NCBI GenBank assembly: GCA_020434085.1 | Contig: JAGRBM010000426.1 | Location: 1-15,111 of the forward strand | DNA: 15,111 nucleotides | From: Chrysiogenia bacterium | GTDB lineage: Bacteria; JAGRBM01 | Reading direction: 5' to 3' | Shown here: positions 1-6,817 of the stretch, one piece after another | How positions within the stretch are numbered: position 1 is the first letter of the stretch | How the letters are laid out: the number at the start of each line of letters is the position of its first letter | Notes under the pieces: generated by a model | What the model was told of the DNA's origin: nothing | What the model saw: the letters and a program-made list of their open reading frames with translations, nothing else | Databases searched by the model: none | Position numbers and translations under genes: made by a program

Positions 1-989
1 CGCCGCGCCACGACCATCGCCCCCTCGGGCGGCGCCGTGGGCAGCAGAATCCCGAATGTCGTCGGCGCAAAGCGCGCCGGGGTATCGGACTCGGCGCGAA
101 TGGATTCCTCGACCTGCACCGCCACCTTCGCAATGAGGTCGGCGCCGCCTTCGAGCCCCAGCTCGGAATTGACCACATCAAAGCCGTCGATCTCGGCAAA
201 AATCAGCGAGACCGAGTCTTTCTGGCGTCTGGCCCGGCCCAGTTCCGTCGGCACGCGCTCGAGCAGGAAGTCGCGGCTATAGAGCTTGGTCAGGTCATCG
301 AAGATGGTGGGCCGGTGCAGCATCGTCCCGGTGCTGTCGAAGCGCGTCCGCGCGATGTTGCCCACAATGACGCTCAGCCCGGCGAATACGAGCAGTACCG
401 TCATGCCGGGCATCACCCCCACCCCCTCGATGTCGAAAGCGGCGGCCAGCAGGCCCGGCGAGAAGAGCACGCCGCGGTCCTCAAGAATCACCACCCCGGC
501 ATAGCCGGCGATGAGCAGCAACGTGTAGGCGTGCGCGCCCTTTCGCGGAAGCAGCAGGTAGGCCCCCATCGCCATGAGCGGAAATGCCGTGAGCATCGGC
601 CCGTCGGTAGCGCCCGAGACGTGAACCATCGCCAGAAAATGGGCAAGCTGCCAGACAATGACGAGAATGAGCAGGAACCTCATTCGCTTGATCTGTTTGC
701 GGGGAAGTCGTTCGAGCCAGCCACGCCAGAGCAGCGCAACAGTGAGCAGCGCATTGATCGCCGCGAACTCGATGAGCGCGGCATTGTAGTTGCGAGAGAA
801 TCCGCCGATGCGCGGCCAGATCAGGACACCCGAAGTACGAATCCAGATTTCCAGCACAAGCGCCAGCAGCGCCTGCACCCAGCCGGCCAGCGCCAGGGAC
901 TTCAAAATCCCCAGGTAGTCTTCCGGCTGGAGCGGCGGCAAGCGGCGAAATACGCCCTTGCGTGTGCCCTCTTCTGAAGGCGCCTGCAT
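1..989 (-). CDS. Membrane protein with degenerate GGDEF domain (C-terminus cut by window edge)
   Basis: Reading the reverse strand from ATG 989 gives an open frame to the window edge. The first ~215 residues hold about six hydrophobic segments (roughly 28-49, 67-88, 101-120, 129-145, 150-168, 188-211). A GGDEF-type domain follows, starting with DDLTKLYSRDFL near residue 231. The signature loop is degenerate: at residues 308-312 the sequence is RF-APTTF-GILLP where active diguanylate cyclases have RY-GGDEF-AILLP. The inhibitory-site RxxD just upstream is AESD. The first metal-ligand strand reads IFAEIDGF, with Glu in place of the usual first Asp. I infer a membrane sensor or scaffold with a non-cyclising GGDEF fold; c-di-GMP or GTP binding is not excluded. 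Two ATGs are in tandem (992 and 989). GGAGG lies 1 nt from the first and 4 nt from the second, so 989 is preferred. Anything after the GGDEF domain, such as an EAL domain, is outside the window. Confidence 0.85.
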   Translation of the reverse strand, partial: MQAPSEEGTRKGVFRRLPPLQPEDYLGILKSLALAGWVQALLALVLEIWIRTSGVLIWPRIGGFSRNYNAALIEFAAINALLTVALLWRGWLERLPRKQIKRMRFLLILVIVWQLAHFLAMVHVSGATDGPMLTAFPLMAMGAYLLLPRKGAHAYTLLLIAGYAGVVILEDRGVLFSPGLLAAAFDIEGVGVMPGMTVLLVFAGLSVIVGNIARTRFDSTGTMLHRPTIFDDLTKLYSRDFLLERVPTELGRARRQKDSVSLIFAEIDGFDVVNSELGLEGGADLIAKVAVQVEESIRAESDTPARFAPTTFGILLPTAPPEGAMVVAR

Positions 990-1075
990 CATCCCTCCAG
1001 GGACCTGCACCCTGCGGCGCGGTCACAATCGCTTTCCCGATGGATGCCAGCTTAGCCAGCCGGCGCCCCAAGGCC

Positions 1076-1117
1076 AAAAAGAAGAGGCCCCCGACCGGAT
1101 TTTTCCGGTTGGGGGCC
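1076..1117 (-). terminator. Intrinsic terminator of the small minus-strand transcript
   Basis: The arms at 1105-1117 and 1086-1098 form a 13-position GC-rich stem with a single A-C mismatch on the minus-strand RNA and a 6-nt loop. The run TCTTCTTTTT (minus strand, 1085-1076) follows immediately. The T-rich tract is on the minus-strand side only, so it ends leftward transcription from the 1304-1332 promoter and separates that unit from the GGDEF gene downstream. Confidence 0.85.
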
Positions 1118-1224
1118 CCTTGCTGATGGCACTAGTTTTACAATTCGGTGGACTGCTTGGTTTTACCCGGCCCACCAACCAGCTTGGCCTGAGTGTTGTT
1201 GTCTCAAGCAAGCCATGCCTTGGT

Positions 1225-1291
1225 GAAGTGGGTCCTAGGCCTCAGCCACCTCGCTAGTAGAGTCGTACATATATCGGACCACCTCCTTTCT
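1225..1291 (-). promoter_or_regulatory. Extended Shine-Dalgarno and its potential sequestering helix
   Basis: On the minus-strand RNA, GAGGTGGTCC (1285-1276), which includes most of the Shine-Dalgarno core, can pair with GGACCCACTTC (1235-1225). The helix has 10 pairs, one of them G-U, and one bulged C (1232). The 3' arm begins at the last base of the micro-ORF stop codon, so the hairpin loop encloses the whole ORF. Ribosome binding and helix formation would exclude each other, as in translation-controlled leader hairpins. The pairing is read by eye and no energy was calculated. Confidence 0.45.
1235..1270 (-). CDS. 11-residue micro-ORF with an extended Shine-Dalgarno
   Basis: ATG at 1270-1268 opens a frame encoding MYDSTSEVAEA and stopping at TAG (1237-1235). 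The upstream AGAAAGGAGGTGGTCC (1291-1276) matches the complement of the usual bacterial 16S 3' end over about 16 nt with one G-U, far beyond a normal ribosome site. The GGAGG core is 11 nt from the ATG, which is longer than typical. The peptide is acidic and hydrophilic, without signal or membrane features. The strong ribosome site and dedicated promoter argue for translation, but 11 codons is short enough that it may serve only to position ribosomes. A second tiny frame, starting in GGCATGGC at 1214, has no good ribosome site. Confidence 0.5.
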   Translation of the reverse strand: MYDSTSEVAEA

Positions 1292-1303
1292 TAGCTAAAA
1301 GAA

Positions 1304-1332
1304 ATTGTAAGGATTGTCAGGATTTCTGTCAA
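1304..1332 (-). promoter_or_regulatory. Near-consensus sigma70 promoter overlapping the stop codon of the SGNH gene
   Basis: The minus strand reads TTGACA (1332-1327), a 17-bp spacer, then TACAAT (1309-1304). This is a perfect -35, optimal spacing and a 5/6 -10. The TGA stop of the upstream lipoprotein gene lies inside the -35 box. It is the best promoter-like match I found in the window and drives the small transcript downstream. Confidence 0.8.
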
Positions 1333-2324
1333 CGAGATTCGCGCATCATTGGCGCCAATTTCGGGGCAAGCGCCCGCGCCAGCTCCCGCGCGCCCTGCGC
1401 AGAGGGATGAATCGGATCACGCGCTGCATCATGGAAATACCCGCGGCGCAACAGCGACTCCGAACGCTTGGCCAGGTCGACAACGTTCACGTTGAGCGCC
1501 GATGCCACATCGAGCGTTGCCTGATGCAGGGCGGCAAGGCGCGCGCGCCGTGCACCGACGAGTTCGCCCGGGTAGTGACGAAGCGCCTCGCTCGTGTCGA
1601 TCACGCTTGGATAGGTGACAAAGAGCGGCTGCGCGCCGGCATTTCGAATCGCGTCGCCCAGAAGAAACAGCTCGGTGTGAAACTGCTCGGGCGGAACGCG
1701 GCAGCAGCCCGACTCGCGCGTGAGCGCCGAGCCAACTACCCGCCCGCTCCAGGGAGCGCGAAAGCGTGCGATGAACCTTGAAAGCCCCGAGTCCATGAGC
1801 TCGGTGTCGGTGTAGCCGCGAAGCAGATCCTTGGCATCGTTCCAGCCCAGCAGGACGACGACGAAATCGGGTCTGAGCGCCGGCAATAGCCGGGCCAGCC
1901 AGCGCCGCGCCTGCGCAACGGAGTATCCGGGAACACCGGCGTTGATGACCTGCGCATCCTTGCCCAGCACAGCCAGTTCCTCGGCCAGCAGCTCGGGGTA
2001 GGCGCGCTCGTATCCCAGCGTCACCGAGTCCCCCAGGCACAATACCCGTGGGGCGCCCTTCTCACCGGGATCGCTGCCGCGAAGGCCCATCGGCCCCACG
2101 AGGACTTCCTGAACCTCTGCGTCCTTGCCGAAGAGATCGGAGCCCGCATAGCGCCCGGGCCTCAAACGCCAGAGCAGCTCGGAGTCGCTCTCAATGAATT
2201 GATTGAAATAGGGATCGGCGCGGCGAAACAGATCGAAGTCATCGGTCTCTGTGCGATTCTGCTGGGCGCCGCCACCCGAGCACGCACTCAGCAGAATCAG
2301 CAGTGCAAGAGCGAAGCGTCTCAA
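1329..2324 (-). CDS. SGNH/GDSL-family hydrolase lipoprotein
   Basis: A 331-residue protein starting with a lipoprotein signal: RR, a hydrophobic stretch and the lipobox LSAC with Cys15 as the lipidation site. The SGNH hydrolase blocks follow in order: GDSVTLGY (Ser100), NAGVPGYS (Gly130), LLGWND (Asn162), and DPIHPS with Asp303 and His306 completing the triad. The family comprises esterases, lipases, thioesterases and acetyl-hydrolases; the substrate cannot be read here. It is probably an envelope-anchored esterase. The start is TTG (2324-2322), overlapping the TGA of lolA as TTGA, with GGAG just upstream. No later start would keep the signal peptide, so translational coupling to lolA is likely. 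As a lipoprotein it would itself be a candidate client of the Lol pathway if destined for the outer membrane. Confidence 0.88.
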   Translation of the reverse strand: MRRFALALLILLSACSGGGAQQNRTETDDFDLFRRADPYFNQFIESDSELLWRLRPGRYAGSDLFGKDAEVQEVLVGPMGLRGSDPGEKGAPRVLCLGDSVTLGYERAYPELLAEELAVLGKDAQVINAGVPGYSVAQARRWLARLLPALRPDFVVVLLGWNDAKDLLRGYTDTELMDSGLSRFIARFRAPWSGRVVGSALTRESGCCRVPPEQFHTELFLLGDAIRNAGAQPLFVTYPSVIDTSEALRHYPGELVGARRARLAALHQATLDVASALNVNVVDLAKRSESLLRRGYFHDAARDPIHPSAQGARELARALAPKLAPMMRESR

Positions 2325-2989
2325 AACTCCTGCTTCACCTTCACGCCCTCGGGCACTTCAAAGTGGAAGGCCTCCGCCTTGAGGCCGGCATTTTCCTTGA
2401 GATTCAAAAACCGGACAGTGGAGACCGAGCCCATGGCGTCGGTAAAGGCCACGCCCCACAGACTCAGGCTCTTGGGTTCGAGAATGAGCGTGAGCGTATA
2501 CCCGCCGCGCTGATCGAGCGGCGTGAGGCTCAGCCGGTAGCGCCCGTCAGCATCGATCATGCCTTCTTTGGGGGCAGCAATCTTGAAGGCCTTGTCGAGC
2601 TTTCCCAGGCCCTGCAGGAAGTCGTTGGGCGTGGGAGATTCGAAGGCTTGCGTGAGCTTCTTGATGGCGACGAATTTCTCGGTGGAGTTGTAGTAGTAGA
2701 ACTTTTCGCCGTCGGAGACGAAGGCCTGTACCACAGGCGTGGCATAGTCCCAGCGCATCTGACCGGGCTTCTTGAACTTCACCGTGCCCGAGGCCTTGCG
2801 CGTGCGGCGCGAGCCGAGCACCTGGGATTCCTGCTCGAAGTCGGCCGAGAGATCGCCCACTTTTTCGTAGTGGGCCTGCACGGACTTCACCAGTTCGTCG
2901 AGCGAGGGAGCCTGCGCGCGGGCGCCGGTTGCGACCATCGTTGCCGCAGCCCAGAGCGCCGCAATCGTCGTCATGTGCTTGAGTTTCAT
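2321..2989 (-). CDS. lolA: Outer-membrane lipoprotein carrier protein LolA
   Basis: A 222-residue periplasmic protein with a Sec signal peptide and probable cleavage after ARA (residue 25). LolA is the periplasmic shuttle that takes lipoproteins from the LolCDE transporter to the outer membrane. Family hallmarks are the N-terminal region VQAHYEKVGDLSADFEQES, the strand segment GTVKFKKPGQMRWDY, DGEKFYYYNSTEKFVAIKKL, the FLQGLGKL helix and the C-terminal SVSTVRFLNLKENAGL, which is followed by a FHFEVPEGVKV strand. The length is typical. An upstream in-frame ATG (3037) would add 16 residues before the signal peptide and has no ribosome site, so 2989 is preferred, although its own Shine-Dalgarno is weak. 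It lies 58 nt after tilS and overlaps the SGNH gene. Confidence 0.9.
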   Translation of the reverse strand: MKLKHMTTIAALWAAATMVATGARAQAPSLDELVKSVQAHYEKVGDLSADFEQESQVLGSRRTRKASGTVKFKKPGQMRWDYATPVVQAFVSDGEKFYYYNSTEKFVAIKKLTQAFESPTPNDFLQGLGKLDKAFKIAAPKEGMIDADGRYRLSLTPLDQRGGYTLTLILEPKSLSLWGVAFTDAMGSVSTVRFLNLKENAGLKAEAFHFEVPEGVKVKQEF

Positions 2990-3047
2990 AGTCCCAAGCC
3001 TACGGCTGCTTGCGCGCCAAGGCAACGGCCCGGCCATGAAGATTCAT

Positions 3048-4034
3048 TCACTTAGTAATGATGAGGCTGCGTGCGCTCACGCCGGCCTTTGCGCCCCCGG
3101 GAAGCGCCACCTGCCCTTCCCCGCTGGCCAGCAATTCCTCCAGAGCATCCACCTGCCGCGCGCTCGCGCGGCGGGCACCGGCGAGATCGCCCAGCACCTG
3201 CCGCCAGAGCTCGCGCCGGACCGGGGCTGCCAGTTTCCCAAGCGCCGCAAGGCTGTAGCGCCGCTTTTCCGCCGCCTGCTTTTCGATCTTTTTCCGAGCC
3301 TTCGCCGCCTCCGCCCCGATGAAATCCGCGATTTCTGCGGACTCGGCGCCGACCCTCGCCAGGGCCTCCCCCACCGGGCGGCGCAGCTCGCGCTCGATGA
3401 CCGGGATGATGTTACGGCGGATGCGGTTTCGCTCGGCAGCATCGGAGGCGTTGCTTGGATCTTCGCGCCAGTCCTGCGCGAGGCTTTCAAGGTAGTGAAG
3501 GATGCTCGCCCGGCTCTCTTCGATGAGCGGTCGCACGAATGGCTCGCGCACCGCCGGAATTCCCGCCAGCCCCGAGGCCGGCGCGCCGCGCGCCAGGCGC
3601 GCCAGCACGGTCTCTGCCTGGTCGTCGGCGTGGTGGGCCAGCGCGACCCACTTGGCGCCGCGGCGCTCGCGCTCCTTTTCGAGCAACCGGTAGCGGCCCG
3701 CCCTCGCCCGCTCGGCCAGCGCCGGGCCCTTCTTGAGCTTGAGGCGCACCACGCGGAACGGCACGCCAAGCTCCTTGCAAAGCGTGCGGCAGAACTCGGC
3801 GTCGGCGTCGGCGCTCTTTCCGCGAAGCCCGTGGTGAACATGGAGCGCGAAGAGCTCCCCCATGCGCGGCGAGAGCGCGACGAGCACCCGGAGGAGCGCC
3901 ACGGAGTCGGCGCCGCCCGAGAGCGCCACGAGCCAGCCGCGCCCGCGCACGCCCCGCCGGGCGAGCATCCGCTCGACCCGCCGCTCGAAGGCACGCGGGC
4001 CCTCTGATGGGCCCTTCCGGGGCTTTGTTGCCAT
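3048..4034 (-). CDS. tilS: tRNA(Ile)-lysidine synthase TilS
   Basis: A 328-residue N-type ATP pyrophosphatase. TilS uses ATP to attach lysine to C34 of tRNA-Ile2 (anticodon CAU), changing both decoding and charging from Met to Ile. The PP-loop SGGADS is at 39-44. HVHHGLRGKSADADAEFC and AHHADDQAETVLARLARG (from 133) are the characteristic TilS blocks, followed by SGLAGI, REDPSN and RNRIRR near 190-207. The C-terminal domain is shorter than in E. coli TilS (about 430 residues), as in many compact bacterial forms. AGAGGGAG lies 5-6 nt before ATG 4034. It is the first gene of the tilS-lolA-SGNH run and is divergent from eno. A long out-of-frame ORF over the same strand is rejected. Confidence 0.93.
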   Translation of the reverse strand: MATKPRKGPSEGPRAFERRVERMLARRGVRGRGWLVALSGGADSVALLRVLVALSPRMGELFALHVHHGLRGKSADADAEFCRTLCKELGVPFRVVRLKLKKGPALAERARAGRYRLLEKERERRGAKWVALAHHADDQAETVLARLARGAPASGLAGIPAVREPFVRPLIEESRASILHYLESLAQDWREDPSNASDAAERNRIRRNIIPVIERELRRPVGEALARVGAESAEIADFIGAEAAKARKKIEKQAAEKRRYSLAALGKLAAPVRRELWRQVLGDLAGARRASARQVDALEELLASGEGQVALPGGAKAGVSARSLIITK

Positions 4035-4060
4035 CGCCGCTCCCTCTTGCTCACCCGGAA

Positions 4061-4089
4061 TTGACCTGCCCGCGGCGCGTCGCTAAGTA
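4061..4089 (+). promoter_or_regulatory. Candidate eno promoter
   Basis: TTGACC (4061-4066), a 17-bp spacer and TAAGTA (4084-4089) lie about 70 bp before the enolase start. The -35 is good and the -10 weak, so this is tentative. The 123-bp tilS/eno gap must also hold the leftward tilS promoter, which I could not place. Confidence 0.3.
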
Positions 4090-4142
4090 AGGGGCGCGCC
4101 CGGGCCGAAGGGGTTTCCGGGACTATCCAGACGACAACTTAG

Positions 4143-5450
<1,308 letters not shown>

Positions 5451-5479
5451 TTGACAGAGCGCCCACGCCTGCGCTAAAT
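5451..5479 (+). promoter_or_regulatory. Candidate tRNA promoter
   Basis: A perfect -35 TTGACA (5451-5456), a 17-bp spacer and a modest -10 CTAAAT (5474-5479) lie about 65 nt upstream of the mature tRNA 5' end. The -35 directly abuts the eno hairpin. Confidence 0.4.
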
Positions 5480-5552
5480 GGCGGAGCCCTTCGGGAGTGC
5501 TAACGCCCTCCCGGCAGGCCCTCACAATCAAGCTGAGGACCGACACACCCCT

Positions 5553-5629
5553 GGCGGGGTAGCTCAGGTGGTTAGAGCGACGGTCTCATAAGCCGTAGGT
5601 CGGCGGTTCGAGTCCGCCCCCCGCTACCA
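5553..5629 (+). tRNA. tRNA with anticodon CAU, probably elongator tRNA-Met
   Basis: A 77-nt cloverleaf with encoded CCA. The acceptor GGCGGGG pairs with CCCCGCT (G1-U72 wobble), then ACCA. The D arm is GCTC..GAGC. The anticodon stem ACGGT/GCCGT carries loop CTCATAA with anticodon CAT. The T arm GGCGG/CCGCC has loop TTCGAGT. CAU tRNAs are initiator Met, elongator Met or Ile2. A paired 1-72 position and the lack of three consecutive G-C pairs in the anticodon stem argue against initiator. The GGCGG...CGCTACCA acceptor fits elongator Met. The C4-G69 and C5-G68 pairs reported as TilS-recognition features in E. coli Ile2 are reversed here (G4-C69, G5-C68). Ile2 is not fully excluded. Confidence 0.95.
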
Positions 5630-5704
5630 TTTCTTCTGCATCGTCCAACAAGATATATAGAGTAAAGCCCTTCCCCGCGATGCGGCATCGGTGCAGGACA
5701 GTCT

Positions 5705-5744
5705 CCGCCCGCGTGCGGGTGGAAGCGACCGGCCCTTGCGGGCC
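5705..5744 (+). other. Tandem hairpins between the tRNA and the MDR gene
   Basis: The first hairpin pairs CCGCCCG (5705-5711) with CGGGTGG (5716-5722), including one G-U. The second pairs GGCCC (5731-5735) with GGGCC (5740-5744) and is followed by TTT. The pair could attenuate read-through from the tRNA, but the T tract is too short to call a terminator with confidence. Confidence 0.35.
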
Positions 5745-5764
5745 TTTGGGCAGAAGAGGAATAG

Positions 5765-6718
5765 ATGAAAGCAGCCACCACCAGCGGATTCGGAATGAGC
5801 TCTCATCTCGTAGTGGGTGAGACCAGCAAACCCGAGCCGGGACCCGGCGACGTGCTCGTGCAGGTCCATGCCTCTTCGGTCAACCCCAAGGACTGGAAGC
5901 TCAACAAGCCGCTGACCTCCTTTGTCCCCAACATCGGGGGGCTGCGGCCCTTCATCATCGGTGACGACCTCTCGGGAGTGGTCGTGGCCAAGGGCGCGCA
6001 GGTCAGCGGGCTTGAGATCGGCGACGAGGTTTACGGCATGGACATGCGCCTTCGCACGGCGGCGTGCGCCGAGTTCGCGAAGATCGCCGCCAAGCGCGTC
6101 GCAAAAAAGCCGGCCAACCTCTCCCACAAGGAAGCGGCCGCCGTGCCGCTTGCGGCCCTCACTGCGCTGCAGGCCTTCCGGCTTGCTGACCTGGGCGCCG
6201 GCAAGCGCGTTCTGATCATCGGCGCCTCCGGCGGCGTGGGCACCTTTGCGGTGCAGATTGCCAAGGCGCTTGGCGCGCAGGTCACCGGCGTGTGCAGCGA
6301 GCGCAACATCGAACTCGTGAAATCCCTGGGCGCCGACGCGGTGATCGACTACACCGCGGGCGACTACCGCACGAAAAGCGACGACTTCGACATGGTCTTC
6401 GATGTCACGGCCTATGAGACCCCTCACAGCTGCCGCGCGCTCCTGAAAAAGGGCGGCACTTTCGTCACCACTTCGGGCCACGCGGGCGCCATGCTCGGCA
6501 ACCTGCGCGCGCGCCTGACACCCGGCGCGCCCAAATCGACCTCGATCTGGGTCGAGAGCTACACGCGCGATCTCGAGACCCTGCGGGAGATGATCGAGGC
6601 AGGCAAGGTCAAACCGGTTCTCGACAGCGAGTACCCACTCGAGGAAATCAACGCCGCCTACGAGCGCAGCAAAAGCGGGCGCTCGCGGGGGAAGATTGTG
6701 ATCAACATCGCGGAGTAA
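5765..6718 (+). CDS. Zinc-independent MDR-family NAD(P)-dependent quinone oxidoreductase/alkenal-type reductase
   Basis: A 317-residue medium-chain dehydrogenase/reductase. The N-terminal GroES-like domain contains VHASSVNPKDWK, typical of the quinone-oxidoreductase and reticulon-4-interacting-protein-like branch, and IIGDDLSGVVVAKG. The cofactor motif IGASGGVGTFAVQIAKALGA starts near 152 and GADAVIDY follows. The catalytic-zinc GHE and four-Cys structural-zinc motifs of alcohol dehydrogenases are absent. Probable role: NADPH-dependent reduction of quinones or activated C=C bonds; the substrate is unknown. GAGGA lies 5 nt before ATG 5765. It is convergent with the flavin monooxygenase and is followed by a bidirectional terminator. 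Confidence 0.88.
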   Translation: MKAATTSGFGMSSHLVVGETSKPEPGPGDVLVQVHASSVNPKDWKLNKPLTSFVPNIGGLRPFIIGDDLSGVVVAKGAQVSGLEIGDEVYGMDMRLRTAACAEFAKIAAKRVAKKPANLSHKEAAAVPLAALTALQAFRLADLGAGKRVLIIGASGGVGTFAVQIAKALGAQVTGVCSERNIELVKSLGADAVIDYTAGDYRTKSDDFDMVFDVTAYETPHSCRALLKKGGTFVTTSGHAGAMLGNLRARLTPGAPKSTSIWVESYTRDLETLREMIEAGKVKPVLDSEYPLEEINAAYERSKSGRSRGKIVINIAE

Positions 6719-6768
6719 TTCGAAGATCGCAGTTTGGGAACTTCCCAATCCCCTGAAAACAGGAACGG

Positions 6769-6797
6769 AAAAACCCGGCTCACGCCGGGCTTTCTCG
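6769..6797. terminator. Bidirectional intrinsic terminator between convergent genes
   Basis: CCCGGC (6774-6779) and GCCGGG (6784-6789) form a perfect 6-bp stem with loop TCAC. A run of five A's on the left gives TTTTT for leftward transcripts of the monooxygenase gene; CTTTCTCGTT on the right serves rightward transcripts of the MDR gene less well. The monooxygenase stop lies 29 bp past the stem, consistent with this role. Confidence 0.75.
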
Positions 6798-6817
6798 TTC
6801 AATGCTGCTCCAATGGC

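Larger units (their letters stand above)
1076..1296 (-). ncRNA. Predicted ~220-nt autonomous small transcript, structured, with a micro-ORF
   Basis: The unit is bounded by a near-consensus promoter (1304-1332) and an intrinsic terminator (1076-1117). Its 5' part carries an extended Shine-Dalgarno and an 11-codon ORF. The remaining ~110 nt before the terminator has no convincing reading frame but several possible helices: CTTGAG (1208-1203) with CTCAGG (1193-1188, one G-U pair), and GGTGGGC (1176-1170) with GTCCACC (1153-1147, one G-U pair). The predicted start is A1296, 8 nt past the -10 box. I do not recognise it as tmRNA, 6S RNA, RNase P RNA, SRP RNA or a riboswitch class. It may be a leader or regulatory RNA, a dual-function RNA, or the mRNA of a tiny peptide. 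The transcript ends are inferred from sequence signals only. Confidence 0.6.

Noticed and set aside
1023-1211. 62-residue minus-strand ORF inside the small transcript
   Set aside because: It starts well after the strong ribosome site, has none of its own, and reads through the terminator hairpin.
1276-1291. Plus-strand GGACCACCTCCTTTCT looks like the 3' end of 16S rRNA
   Set aside because: No upstream 16S sequence is present. On the minus strand it is a promoter-linked Shine-Dalgarno before an ORF.
3077-4054. Minus-strand ORF of 325 residues in a different frame over tilS
   Set aside because: Arg/Ser/Ala-rich frame-shadow composition, while the tilS frame has the PP-loop and TilS blocks.
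6734-6748. Perfect inverted repeat TTGGGAA-C-TTCCCAA
   Set aside because: It lies between two convergent gene ends next to a terminator, with no promoter nearby, so an operator role is unsupported.
5624-6802. Minus-strand ORF of 392 residues
   Set aside because: It overlaps the tRNA, the bidirectional terminator and the whole MDR gene, which has clear family motifs on the plus strand.
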